Assembly: GCA_945916625.1 (NCBI GenBank)
Contig: CAMEGY010000053.1
Span: 1-6,998, forward strand
Reading direction: 5' to 3'
Source: an uncultured Anaerococcus sp.
GTDB taxonomy: Bacteria > Bacillota_A > Clostridia > Tissierellales > Peptoniphilaceae
Length of the DNA: 6,998 bases
Every line of letters starts with the position of its first letter. Within the stretch, counting starts at the first letter, position 1. Both the position numbers and the translations under genes were made by a program. Below the pieces are notes generated by a model. It did no database searches. It saw only the letters and a list, made by a program, of their open reading frames with translations, and was not told where the DNA came from. This document shows positions 1 to 6,231 of the stretch, one piece after another.

Positions 1-382
1 TGCTGTAGATTTAGCCAACGAAAATCATTCGGATATTAAAACCGTTTACAAAACTCTAGCTGTAGAATCAAAAGAAAAAGATATATTTATCCTTGTGATA
101 AATGGTGGAGAAGAAATTGATTTTAAAAAAGCAGCTAGGGCTGTCGGGGTTAAAAGCTTATCAATGCTTGCCCTAAAAAACTTAAAGAATACTGTAGGCT
201 ACGAAAGAGGGGCTACTACTCCCCTTGCCCTAAAAAAGGATTTTCCCGTGTTTATTGATCAAAATGCAAGAGAACTCGAATATATAAAAATTTCTTCTGG
301 TAAGGTAGGCCATAGTATAAAGATAAGACCAGATGATTTGATTAGGGCTTGTAAAGGCGAGTATGCGGATTTAATAAAATGA
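1..382 (+). CDS. ybaK: Cys-tRNA(Pro)/aminoacyl-tRNA deacylase, YbaK/EbsC family (5' end outside window)
   Basis: Reading from base 2, an open frame runs in from the window edge and ends at TGA 380-382, giving 126 visible residues of a family usually near 155-160, so about 30 N-terminal residues are missing. The GTG at 95 is an internal codon, not the start. Family marks seen, numbered from the first visible residue: the VYKTLAVE strand (15-22), whose Lys 17 matches the conserved lysine of the YbaK active site; the hydrophobic FILVINGGEEIDFKKAARAVG stretch; and GYERGATTPLALKK followed by FPVFID, equivalent to the GYxxGGxSPxGxKK element. Known role of the family: a cytosolic trans-editing enzyme that hydrolyses Cys-tRNA(Pro) mischarged by prolyl-tRNA synthetase. 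Substrate specificity varies among close relatives, so the exact tRNA is inferred. The stop overlaps the next gene's start (ATGA, 379-382), suggesting co-translation. Confidence 0.88.
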   Translation, partial: AVDLANENHSDIKTVYKTLAVESKEKDIFILVINGGEEIDFKKAARAVGVKSLSMLALKNLKNTVGYERGATTPLALKKDFPVFIDQNARELEYIKISSGKVGHSIKIRPDDLIRACKGEYADLIK

Positions 383-1063
383 TTTTAACTAAGTTTAAAA
401 ATGGCAAAAAAACTTCCTACCAAATCACAGATTCCTATACTTTCGAAAAAATAGGTCAAGTCGATTCTCAAATCGAAGATTGGTTTTCAATTAGTGTCAT
501 GAATGATTTAAAAAGCGAGAAGTTAAAACTACTTGTTATCTTATCTCCAATCCTTATAGCAAGCTTTGATAAGGGAAGTTTCGAGCTTGAATTTCTAAAA
601 AAAAACTATAGAGAAATCTTCCTTCCCTTATGGATTATATCCAAATTTCTTTAAAGACCTAAACAAGGATAAGTATTTTTACCACTATAAAGATTGGGAC
701 AAAGATTCTATATGTGAAGATATAATATTAAATAAGGATGGAAGAATAGATTTTTATATAAATCCTCTTCCTGATTCTTACTTAGGATCTTTAGTAGTGA
801 TAGTAGATACTTTGATAGAGGATGATTCTAACAGGAAAGAGCTTCTTAAATATTTTGATAAAATGCGTGATGATATTGTTATAAACGGTAGGAGGTCGAT
901 TATTGCAAATGGTATAGAAGCTTTCTATCTTAATAAGTATGTTGTTGTGTGGATGCTTGAATTGATCGAACTTATAAAGACAAAAAAACCTGGCGCCTCT
1001 AGATTTTTAGGTCCGATATTTGACCTGGTTTCTAATCTAAAAACACCAGCTGATATTAAATAA
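379..1063 (+). pseudogene. Unrecognised protein gene broken by a frameshift at or near an A9 tract
   Basis: ATG 379 overlaps the deacylase stop (ATGA). The first frame gives 91 residues and stops at 652-654. A second frame, shifted by +1, has no stop from 599 to TAA 1061-1063 and continues with sensible sequence (PYGLYPNFF, HYKDWDKDS, KDGRIDFYINPLPDSYLG, then a helical C-terminus). The frame change must lie between 599 (a TAA in the second frame is at 596-598) and 651. A run of nine A residues at 597-605 sits at that edge; with eight A's one frame of about 227 residues would result. I do not recognise the protein. It has no signal peptide or clear membrane span; residues 49-62 form a short hydrophobic stretch, probably a buried strand, and the C-terminal part (YVVVWMLELIELIK) looks helical. 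It may be a sequencing error, a decayed gene, or a gene read by slippage. Its 3' end overlaps ddh tail to tail by 8 nt. Confidence 0.7.
597..605 (+). repeat. A9 homopolymer at the frame break
   Basis: Nine consecutive A residues (597-605, preceded by CT and followed by C) lie where the upstream frame of the unrecognised gene must change to the downstream frame. Loss of one A, or a transcript with a net change of -1 or +2 A, would join the two frames. Runs of about this length are known sites of replication slippage, RNA-polymerase slippage and sequencing error; the sequence alone does not say which applies. Confidence 0.8.
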
Positions 1064-2009
1064 GATCAATAAGATCATCGTATGATTTTTCAGATAAATG
1101 TTTTGGGGCTACATCTAAAACGGTGATGGCTCCTGTTTTTCCTTCTTTACTCATCCTATAAAGGGCTCTAGCATAAGCAATATCTACTGCTGCAGTAAAA
1201 TCTGGATTGTTTTTTAAGTCAAGATTAAATTCTATCAGTGCCTGGCTGTCCCCACAAGCTTTTCCTCTTGTCATCACATGGCCGCCATGAACCATGGTTT
1301 TATGGTTTTTATCAAGGTCTTCTTGGCTAATAAAATGAACTTGGGTCTGGTAAGGAGCAAAATAATCAGGCATATTTTTTATTTCCTCTTCTATAGTTTT
1401 TCTATCGGCCCCATCTGCTATCACAACATATACTTCTCTTAGGTGGGCCTTGTGGCTGTCGAAATTAAAATCCTCTCCATTTCTGATTTTTTCTAAAACT
1501 TCATCTTTAGGAATTGTATATTGAATAGCATCAAGGACACCCTCAACCGATCTTACAGCTGCTGAGTGACCCTGGCTTACTCCTTTGCCCCAAAGAGTGT
1601 AAGAATTTCCATCTCTTAAGATTGCCTCACCTAAAACCCTATTTAAAGAGAACAAGCCAGGATCCCAACCTGTAGATATTAGTGCTAGGGTGTCATTTTC
1701 TTTGCCAATCTCATCCATTTGATAAAAATATTTTCTAATCTTTCCATGATTATCAAAGCTATCTAAGGTATTAAAACTACTTAGAAGTCTTGGTCCTTGG
1801 GATAAGATATCCTTATCAGATGAACCGCAAAGGATAAGTAAGTCAATATCATCCTTATATTTTTCTATATCAGAAAATGGCCTATATAGGTCTAAATCTA
1901 GTTTTCTTCTAGAAAATATACCAGCTACTTCCATGTCAGAGCTTGCTTCAATCCCCTTTTTTATAGATTTTCCTAAATTTCCGTAGCCAACTATTCCTAT
2001 CCTAATCAT
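1056..2009 (-). CDS. ddh: meso-diaminopimelate D-dehydrogenase
   Basis: A cytosolic NADPH enzyme (EC 1.4.1.16) that in one step aminates L-2-amino-6-oxopimelate (ring-opened tetrahydrodipicolinate) to meso-DAP, bypassing the acylated branches. The 317-residue product is close to the usual 320-326. Seen: the nucleotide-binding GIVGYGNLG (5-13), DSFDNHGKI (83-91), STGWDPG (112-118), WGKGVSQGHS (140-149), MPDYF (213-217), HGGHV (241-245), NPDFTA (268-273) and the C-terminal GAITVLDVAP. These match Corynebacterium-type Ddh along the whole length. Start choice: the frame extends to a GTG at 2015, but AAGGAG at 2020-2015 overlaps that codon and lies 5 nt before ATG 2009, so 2009 is used. The start lies inside the last codons of dapB (8-nt overlap, ATGATTAG). 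It is the last gene of the operon; its TAA overlaps the convergent upstream gene and no clear terminator follows. Confidence 0.96.
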   Translation of the reverse strand: MIRIGIVGYGNLGKSIKKGIEASSDMEVAGIFSRRKLDLDLYRPFSDIEKYKDDIDLLILCGSSDKDILSQGPRLLSSFNTLDSFDNHGKIRKYFYQMDEIGKENDTLALISTGWDPGLFSLNRVLGEAILRDGNSYTLWGKGVSQGHSAAVRSVEGVLDAIQYTIPKDEVLEKIRNGEDFNFDSHKAHLREVYVVIADGADRKTIEEEIKNMPDYFAPYQTQVHFISQEDLDKNHKTMVHGGHVMTRGKACGDSQALIEFNLDLKNNPDFTAAVDIAYARALYRMSKEGKTGAITVLDVAPKHLSEKSYDDLIDLI

Positions 2010-2763
2010 CTTCACTCCTTAGTACTTCAAAAAATTTATATCTGCCCGGTTCTTTGCCTTGTAAGTAAGTTGCAGCCTTCAAAGCACCATTTGCAAAAAT
2101 TTTCTTAGAAAAAGCCCTATGCTTAATTTCAATTGTTTCATCTAGGCCTGCAAAAATTAAAGAGTGGTCTCCAACAATTGTACCAGCCCTTAAAGAAGCA
2201 ATACCAACCTCATTTGGATCTCTCTTATCTTCATGGCTAAAGTTTCTCATCTTTTTAAATAACTTGCCATCCCTGCCTCTATTTACACTATCAAAAATCA
2301 TATTGACTGTGCCTGCTGGATTGTCTTTCTTTTTGTTGTGGTGACTTTCTACTATTTCTATATCGAATTCTTTAAGAGCGCAAGCCAGTTTTTCAGCTAT
2401 GTCAACCATGACATTTACACCAAGTGAATAATTTCCTTCTTGGATAAGGGCTACACTTCCACTAAGGTCATCTATTTTTTCAAGATCTTCGTCAGTAAAT
2501 CCTGTTGTAGCAAAAACTACCGGATAGGATTTTTCCTTGGCAAAAGCAATTATATCATCAAGTAGGCTTCTTGAAGAGAAGTCTATAATTACATCTGCCT
2601 CTTCTTTTATATCTGAAATTTTTTCATAAACAGGAAAGTCATTAGTCTTATCAACTTTTCTGGATAGACCCGCTACAAACTTATAATTTTCGTCATTTTT
2701 TACCAAGTCTACTAGGGTTTTTCCCATAGCCCCACTTGCTCCAATTAAAATTATTCTTAGCAT
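2002..2763 (-). CDS. dapB: 4-hydroxy-tetrahydrodipicolinate reductase
   Basis: Reduces 4-hydroxy-tetrahydrodipicolinate, the DapA product, to tetrahydrodipicolinate with NAD(P)H (EC 1.17.1.8), in the cytosol; its product feeds Ddh. At 253 residues it has typical length. Seen: the Rossmann motif GASGAMG (8-14), DFS (61-63), ATTGF (85-89), EGNYSLGVN (109-117), and the signature E139-S-H-H-N-K-K-K-D-N-P-A-G-T152, in which H141, H142 and K145 align with the catalytic His pair and lysine of E. coli DapB (H159, H160, K163). The C-terminal GIASLRAGTIVGDH and FANGALKAA are also family marks. One oddity: PAGT replaces the more common PSGT in the substrate-carboxylate loop. The start ATG 2763 overlaps the dapA stop by 7 nt (ATGCTAA), with GAAGGAA at 2778-2772, 8 nt upstream. 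Confidence 0.97.
   Translation of the reverse strand: MLRIILIGASGAMGKTLVDLVKNDENYKFVAGLSRKVDKTNDFPVYEKISDIKEEADVIIDFSSRSLLDDIIAFAKEKSYPVVFATTGFTDEDLEKIDDLSGSVALIQEGNYSLGVNVMVDIAEKLACALKEFDIEIVESHHNKKKDNPAGTVNMIFDSVNRGRDGKLFKKMRNFSHEDKRDPNEVGIASLRAGTIVGDHSLIFAGLDETIEIKHRAFSKKIFANGALKAATYLQGKEPGRYKFFEVLRSEDD
2015..2020 (-). promoter_or_regulatory. Ribosome binding site of ddh, deciding its start
   Basis: AAGGAG on the minus strand, 5 nt before ATG 2009. It excludes the in-frame GTG at 2015, which overlaps the site itself. The site lies inside the dapB coding sequence. Confidence 0.8.
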
Positions 2764-3641
2764 AAATTAAGTTCCTTCAATTTTTTTCCTAAGATTTCTG
2801 TGTTATTTTCATTTGCCCTTGTGAGTGGTAGGCGTAATTCATTTTGGCAAAGGCCCATAAGGCTTGCTGCTGCCTTGACTGGAACAGGGTTTACCTCTAA
2901 AAACAAGTCATGTATAAAGTCAATATATTTTAGGTGGAGGCCTTTTGCCTCATCTACTTGTCCATTTTTATAAAATTCATAAATGTCGTGGTTTTCCTTT
3001 GGCATTATATTTGCAAATACAGAAATTGATCCATGAATTCCTAAAGCTAGCATCGGTAGAGTTAAATCGTCATTACCAGAATAGATCGCAAAGTCTTTTG
3101 GTAGAGAATTTAAAAGTCCTGCTGTATAGGAAAGATCTCCTGTAGCATCTTTTATACCCACAATATTTTCTATCTCTGCTAATCTAACAACAGTCTCTAA
3201 ATCAAGGTTGATATTGGTTCTAGATGGCACTGTGTATAAAATTATAGGAAGTTTTGTACTTTCAGCTATGGTTTTGAAATGTAGGTACAAACCTTCTTTT
3301 GTAGCTTTATTGTAGTAAGGTGTCACAACAAGTAGACCAGCAAGTCCCGCAATTTCGCTTACTCTTTTAGAAAATGCAGCGCTGGCCTTACTATTATTTG
3401 ACCCAGTACCTGCTATTACAGGGATTTTCCCTTGAGTTTTTCCTACAGCATATTTGATCAAATCGTATCTTTCTTCTTCTGTCATAGTCGCAGCTTCACC
3501 GGTGGTACCACAAACAACAAGGGCATCAGTTTTATTTTCTAAATGGAAGTCTATAATCTTATCAAATGCCTCGTAATCAATATCTAAATTTTCATCAAAC
3601 GGTGTAATTACTGCTACAGCTGATCCGGTAAATATCATCAT
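2757..3641 (-). CDS. dapA: 4-hydroxy-tetrahydrodipicolinate synthase
   Basis: A cytosolic class I aldolase (EC 4.3.3.7) that condenses pyruvate with aspartate semialdehyde, the first step committed to DAP/lysine. The 294 residues are the usual length for the TIM-barrel family. Seen: GTTGE (45-49, pyruvate carboxylate loop), VTPYYNK (106-112), LYTVPSRT (135-142) with Tyr 136 and Arg 141 equivalent to E. coli Tyr133 and Arg138, the Schiff-base Lys 164 in GIKDATGDL, and SGNDD (188-192). The YTVPSRT sequence differs slightly from the usual YNVPGRT. Start: two ATGs in a row at 3641 and 3638. The ribosome site AAAGGA (3650-3645) is 3 nt from the first and 6 nt from the second, so translation may begin at the second; the first overlaps the asd stop as ATGA. 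Whether lysine inhibits the enzyme cannot be read here. Confidence 0.97.
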   Translation of the reverse strand: MMIFTGSAVAVITPFDENLDIDYEAFDKIIDFHLENKTDALVVCGTTGEAATMTEEERYDLIKYAVGKTQGKIPVIAGTGSNNSKASAAFSKRVSEIAGLAGLLVVTPYYNKATKEGLYLHFKTIAESTKLPIILYTVPSRTNINLDLETVVRLAEIENIVGIKDATGDLSYTAGLLNSLPKDFAIYSGNDDLTLPMLALGIHGSISVFANIMPKENHDIYEFYKNGQVDEAKGLHLKYIDFIHDLFLEVNPVPVKAAASLMGLCQNELRLPLTRANENNTEILGKKLKELNLC

Positions 3642-4615
3642 AATTCCTTTACTATTAATTCTGCAATTTGTACAGCGTTTAGAGCTGCACCTTTTCTAAT
3701 ATTATCTGCTACGCACCAAAGATTTAGGCTATTATCGTCAGAAAAATCTCTTCTAAGCCTACCAACAAAAACATCGTCCTTACCAGAAGCTGTTGCTGGC
3801 ATTGGGTATATTTCTTTACTTAAATCATCTTCTAACACAAGGCCTGGAGTGTCTTCTAAAGTTTTTCTAATTTCTTCCATATCAAAGTCTTTTTTAAGCT
3901 TTAAGTTTATAGATACACCATGAGAATTTGTAACAGGCACTCTAATGGCTGTAGCAGTAACCTTTAAGGAATCATCTCCTAAAATTTTTCTTGATTCATT
4001 AACCATCTTCATCTCTTCCTTGGTATAGCCATTATCTAGGAAAGAATCTATTTGTGGAAGAAGATTATCATAGATTTTATACTTCCAGTGGTCATTTTTC
4101 TTTTCATATAGGTCTTCTAAGGCCCTTTCCCCACCTCCAGAAACCGCTTGGTATGTATTGTAAATTATTCTTTCTATGCCAAATTTTTCATAAATTTTTG
4201 CTATGGCTAGGACAGATTGGATAGTAGAGCAATTTGGATTTGCTATAAGCATCTCATCTTTATTTACAAGTTCTCCATTTACTTCTGGTATTATTAGAGG
4301 AACATCCTTATCCATCCTAAAAAAAGAAGAATTATCAACCACTCTTATATTGTTTTTTATTGCAAGAGGCACATATTTTTCTGAAATACTCCCACCTGCC
4401 GCAAACAAAGCTACATCTATATCCCTATTAACAAAAGAATCTTCCTTTAATTCTTCAATTACTACTTCTTTTCCTTGGAATTTAATTTTCTTACCGGCTG
4501 ATTTTTTTGAAGCAAAGGCAAAAAGCCTATCAACTGGGAACTTTCTTTCTTCCAATATATCCCTAATCTTAGCTCCAACTAAACCACTTGCGCCAACTAC
4601 AGCTACATTTATCAT
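3638..4615 (-). CDS. asd: Aspartate-semialdehyde dehydrogenase
   Basis: Reduces aspartyl phosphate to aspartate semialdehyde with NADPH (EC 1.2.1.11), the branch point shared by lysine/DAP, threonine and methionine; cytosolic. Numbered from ATG 4615 (325 residues): VVGASGLVG (6-14) nucleotide motif, DNSSFFRM (94-101), IPEVNGE (109-115), the catalytic Cys 129 in NPNCST, TYQAVSGGGE (154-163) with Gln 156, and RVPVTNSHG with Arg 225 and His 232, the likely catalytic base. The C-terminal end CVADNIRKGAALNAVQIAE is typical. Start: the frame extends nine codons upstream into the end of lysA to 4642, but AAGGGAG at 4628-4622 lies 6 nt before ATG 4615 and the family begins at MINVAVVGASG, so 4615 is chosen. 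It starts 1 nt after the lysA stop and overlaps dapA by 4 nt. Confidence 0.97.
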   Translation of the reverse strand: MINVAVVGASGLVGAKIRDILEERKFPVDRLFAFASKKSAGKKIKFQGKEVVIEELKEDSFVNRDIDVALFAAGGSISEKYVPLAIKNNIRVVDNSSFFRMDKDVPLIIPEVNGELVNKDEMLIANPNCSTIQSVLAIAKIYEKFGIERIIYNTYQAVSGGGERALEDLYEKKNDHWKYKIYDNLLPQIDSFLDNGYTKEEMKMVNESRKILGDDSLKVTATAIRVPVTNSHGVSINLKLKKDFDMEEIRKTLEDTPGLVLEDDLSKEIYPMPATASGKDDVFVGRLRRDFSDDNSLNLWCVADNIRKGAALNAVQIAELIVKEL

Positions 4616-4616
4616 T

Positions 4617-5921
4617 CTATTCTCCCTTATATTCACAATCATTTTTAATCAAATCTTCTAAACTTTCTCTTTTTACCGCAAGATAATCATTGCCATCTTC
4701 TACAAAAACCACTGCTGGTCTTTGGATTTTATTATAATTAGAACTCATAGCTAAGCTGTAAGCTCCAGTGTTTTCAATAGCTAGGATGTCTCCTCTTTTA
4801 GGATAGGGAAGGGACGTTTCTTCTATCAAGATATCTCCAGATTCACAGAGCTTGCCTCCAATCCTAAATTCATATTTATCTTCATCATTTAGCCTATTTG
4901 CCAAGATACCATCGTACTTGGCCTCATAAAGACTAGGTCTTATATTATCAGACATGCCCCCGTCGATAAAAACAAGCGGTAGGCCTTCAAGAGTGTGCTT
5001 TATACTTCCCACGCTGTAGATTGTTGTCCCTGCTTGGTTTACCAAAGACCTACCTGGTTCTATACCTACATTTGTAATTTTTAGGCCATAGGTCCTAATT
5101 TGTTCTTCGATAATTTTCGCAAAATCACTTAAAAACTTTTCTAAGTCAAAATTTTTATCGCCTTTGTTTTGCCTAACACCAAAACCCCCACCTAGGTTTA
5201 TGTGGCTAAAAGTTGTATTTATTTCTTCTTGTATTTTTTTCGTAAATTCAAAAAGAATCTTTGCTTCTTCTTCAAAAAATCCTAAATCCATAACCTGACT
5301 TCCAATATGCGCATGAAAGCCTAAAAGATTTACAAAGGAACTTTCTGCCATTTCCTTAATATAATTACCTATATTTTCATCTCTGATATTTATTCCAAAC
5401 TTAGAGTCAGCATTGGAAGTTTGGATATACTTATGAGTAGAGGTTTTTACATCTGGATTAACCCTTAAAAGGCAATCCATTTGAGAATTTTTTTCTCTTA
5501 GAATATTTTCAAGAAAGATAAATTCTTCGTAAGAGTCTATAATTATAGTCCCTATATTTTTTTCTATAGCAAAAACAAGCTCATCTCTTGTTTTGTTATT
5601 TCCATGAAGGTGTATTTTTTTAGGATTAAAACCTGCCTTAAGACCAATATAAATCTCCCCCATAGAAACTGTATCGAGATAAAGATCTTCGTTTTTTAAT
5701 AATCCTAAGAGGTATAAATTTGATCCAGCCTTTGATGCATAAGATATTTCTGCATCAAAAATATCTGATTTGAAATTATCCTTAAAGGCCCTTGCCGTAT
5801 TTTTTATTAATTTCTCATCGTATATGTAAAGTGGTGTTCTATATTTTTCTATCAAACTTCCTACAGATACCCCACCAATATGGAGCATTCCATTAATATT
5901 TTCATTATTCTTCCTAAGCAT
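4617..5921 (-). CDS. lysA: Diaminopimelate decarboxylase
   Basis: A PLP enzyme (EC 4.1.1.20) that decarboxylates meso-DAP to L-lysine, the last step of the pathway; cytosolic. At 434 residues it is of usual length for the fold III (alanine-racemase-like barrel) decarboxylases. Seen: the PLP lysine K64 in YASKA, DSKFGI (172-177), HAHIGSQ (203-209), the phosphate-binding GGGFG (244-248), EPGRS (288-292), DGGMSDNIRPSLY (320-332), C359-E-S-G-D363, which supplies active-site residues across the dimer, and GAYS (386-389). The start ATG 5921 follows a strong GGAGG (5932-5928) by 6 nt. It is the first gene of the riboswitch-controlled operon, placed ahead of the genes that make its substrate, and is followed by asd after 1 nt. 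Confidence 0.97.
   Translation of the reverse strand: MLRKNNENINGMLHIGGVSVGSLIEKYRTPLYIYDEKLIKNTARAFKDNFKSDIFDAEISYASKAGSNLYLLGLLKNEDLYLDTVSMGEIYIGLKAGFNPKKIHLHGNNKTRDELVFAIEKNIGTIIIDSYEEFIFLENILREKNSQMDCLLRVNPDVKTSTHKYIQTSNADSKFGINIRDENIGNYIKEMAESSFVNLLGFHAHIGSQVMDLGFFEEEAKILFEFTKKIQEEINTTFSHINLGGGFGVRQNKGDKNFDLEKFLSDFAKIIEEQIRTYGLKITNVGIEPGRSLVNQAGTTIYSVGSIKHTLEGLPLVFIDGGMSDNIRPSLYEAKYDGILANRLNDEDKYEFRIGGKLCESGDILIEETSLPYPKRGDILAIENTGAYSLAMSSNYNKIQRPAVVFVEDGNDYLAVKRESLEDLIKNDCEYKGE
4622..4628 (-). promoter_or_regulatory. Ribosome binding site of asd, deciding its start
   Basis: AAGGGAG on the minus strand inside the last codons of lysA, 6 nt before ATG 4615. It supports the shorter asd start over the in-frame ATG at 4642. 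Confidence 0.8.
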
Positions 5922-5936
5922 TATCCCCCTCCATAT

Positions 5937-5966
5937 AAAAAATCATGAGCAAAAGGCCCATGATTT
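5937..5966 (-). terminator. Riboswitch-linked intrinsic terminator before lysA
   Basis: On the minus strand an 11-bp stem without mismatches (5966-5956 with 5950-5940, one G-U pair) closes a five-base CUUUU loop and runs into U residues through 5937. It ends 15 nt before the lysA ATG, so its formation would block the whole operon. Because it lies directly downstream of the L box and before the first gene, it is the expected expression platform of a lysine OFF switch. Confidence 0.92.
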
Positions 5967-5975
5967 CCTTTCGCC
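5948..5975 (-). promoter_or_regulatory. Possible antiterminator hairpin
   Basis: GGCGAAAGG (5975-5967) can pair with CCUUUUGCU (5956-5948) over 9 positions, two of them G-U, with a 10-nt loop. This pairing uses the loop and part of both arms of the terminator, so the two exclude each other. It starts just beyond the 3' strand of riboswitch P1 and does not clearly overlap it, so how lysine binding would choose between them is unresolved. This is proposed by hand and not energy-tested. Confidence 0.4.
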
Positions 5976-5976
5976 T

Positions 5977-6116
5977 GACTTAGCAAGTACTCCAACAGTC
6001 TTTGGCAAAGCCTGTTGACAATCATAAACCTATTCGACCTATGACCAATACCATGTATTTCGGCGGTTAGACCTTTCGATTCCTACTCATTGTAACCGCG
6101 ACCCCTTAACTAAATC
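5977..6116 (-). promoter_or_regulatory. Lysine riboswitch (L box), compact form
   Basis: The minus-strand leader folds by hand into a five-way junction with L-box sequence marks. P1: 6116-6105 with 5987-5977 (one bulge). J1-2: GGGUC, close to the usual GAGGU. P2: 6099-6093 with 6069-6063 (7 bp), with AUGAGUAGG and GAAAGG inside, as in the internal-loop region of known L boxes. Core GCCGAA at 6064-6059. P3: 6059-6055 with 6051-6047, three-base loop. Core UGG, then P4: 6044-6036 with 6030-6022. Core UGUCA (6020-6016), P5: 6017-6012 with 5998-5993, then GAG before the P1 3' strand. Genes downstream all make lysine, and a terminator follows. Known role: lysine binding favours termination. At about 140 nt it is shorter than the usual 170-180 because P2b/L2 and P3/L3 are reduced. 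Confidence 0.9.
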
Positions 6117-6130
6117 TTTATTTATAAATG

Positions 6131-6159
6131 AGTATATCGAAAAATAGCCTTTTTGTCAA
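6131..6159 (-). promoter_or_regulatory. Sigma-A-type promoter of the lysA-asd-dapA-dapB-ddh operon
   Basis: Minus strand: TTGACA (6159-6154), a 17-nt spacer and TATACT (6136-6131). The -35 is a perfect consensus and the -10 has one difference from it. Transcription would start near 6123-6125, just before riboswitch P1, giving a leader of about 200 nt. Confidence 0.9.
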
Positions 6160-6185
6160 ATTTTTGATAATATTTATTCAAATTA

Positions 6186-6214
6186 TTTTATTTTAATACT
6201 AAGTGTAGTATAAT
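6186..6214 (+). promoter_or_regulatory. Probable promoter of the aspartate kinase gene
   Basis: A perfect TATAAT at 6209-6214 lies 21 nt before the ATG. The -35 position at 17-nt spacing (6186-6191, TTTTAT) is poor, so the promoter may be weak or need an activator. Start of transcription would be near 6221, leaving a leader of about 15 nt. A small inverted repeat (ATACT at 6196-6200, AGTAT at 6207-6211) overlaps the -10; it is too short to call an operator. Confidence 0.55.
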
Positions 6215-6224
6215 AAAGCCAATT

Positions 6225-6231
6225 AGGAGAG
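6225..6231 (+). promoter_or_regulatory. Ribosome binding site of the aspartate kinase gene
   Basis: AGGAGAG with its AGGAG core ending 6 nt before ATG 6236. It fixes the start of this gene, which runs off the window. Confidence 0.8.

Noticed and set aside
797..1063. A separate gene starting at ATG 797
   Set aside because: The same frame is open upstream to 599 with protein-like sequence, and no ribosome site precedes 797; it is better read as the second part of the frameshifted gene.
1071..1089. Terminator hairpin for the plus-strand genes (AAGATCAT, CGT loop, ATGATTTT)
   Set aside because: Eight pairs, nearly all A-U plus one G-U, with a three-base loop, inside the ddh coding sequence; too weak to list as a terminator.
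2945..3145. 66-codon open frame on the plus strand
   Set aside because: Antisense to the conserved core of dapA, with no ribosome site and no recognisable motif.
4203..4661. 152-codon open frame on the plus strand
   Set aside because: It lies antisense to asd, which has all its catalytic motifs; no ribosome site and an unstructured Ser/Thr/Phe-rich composition mark it as a shadow frame.
6001..6120. T-box or other tRNA-sensing leader, or a tRNA gene, in the structured region
   Set aside because: The structure and conserved words fit an L box on the minus strand; there is no T-box motif, specifier loop or tRNA cloverleaf.
6164..6192. Second plus-strand promoter using TTGATA at 6164-6169
   Set aside because: No good -10 box lies 16-18 nt downstream (TTTATT at 17 nt); the region is simply AT-rich.
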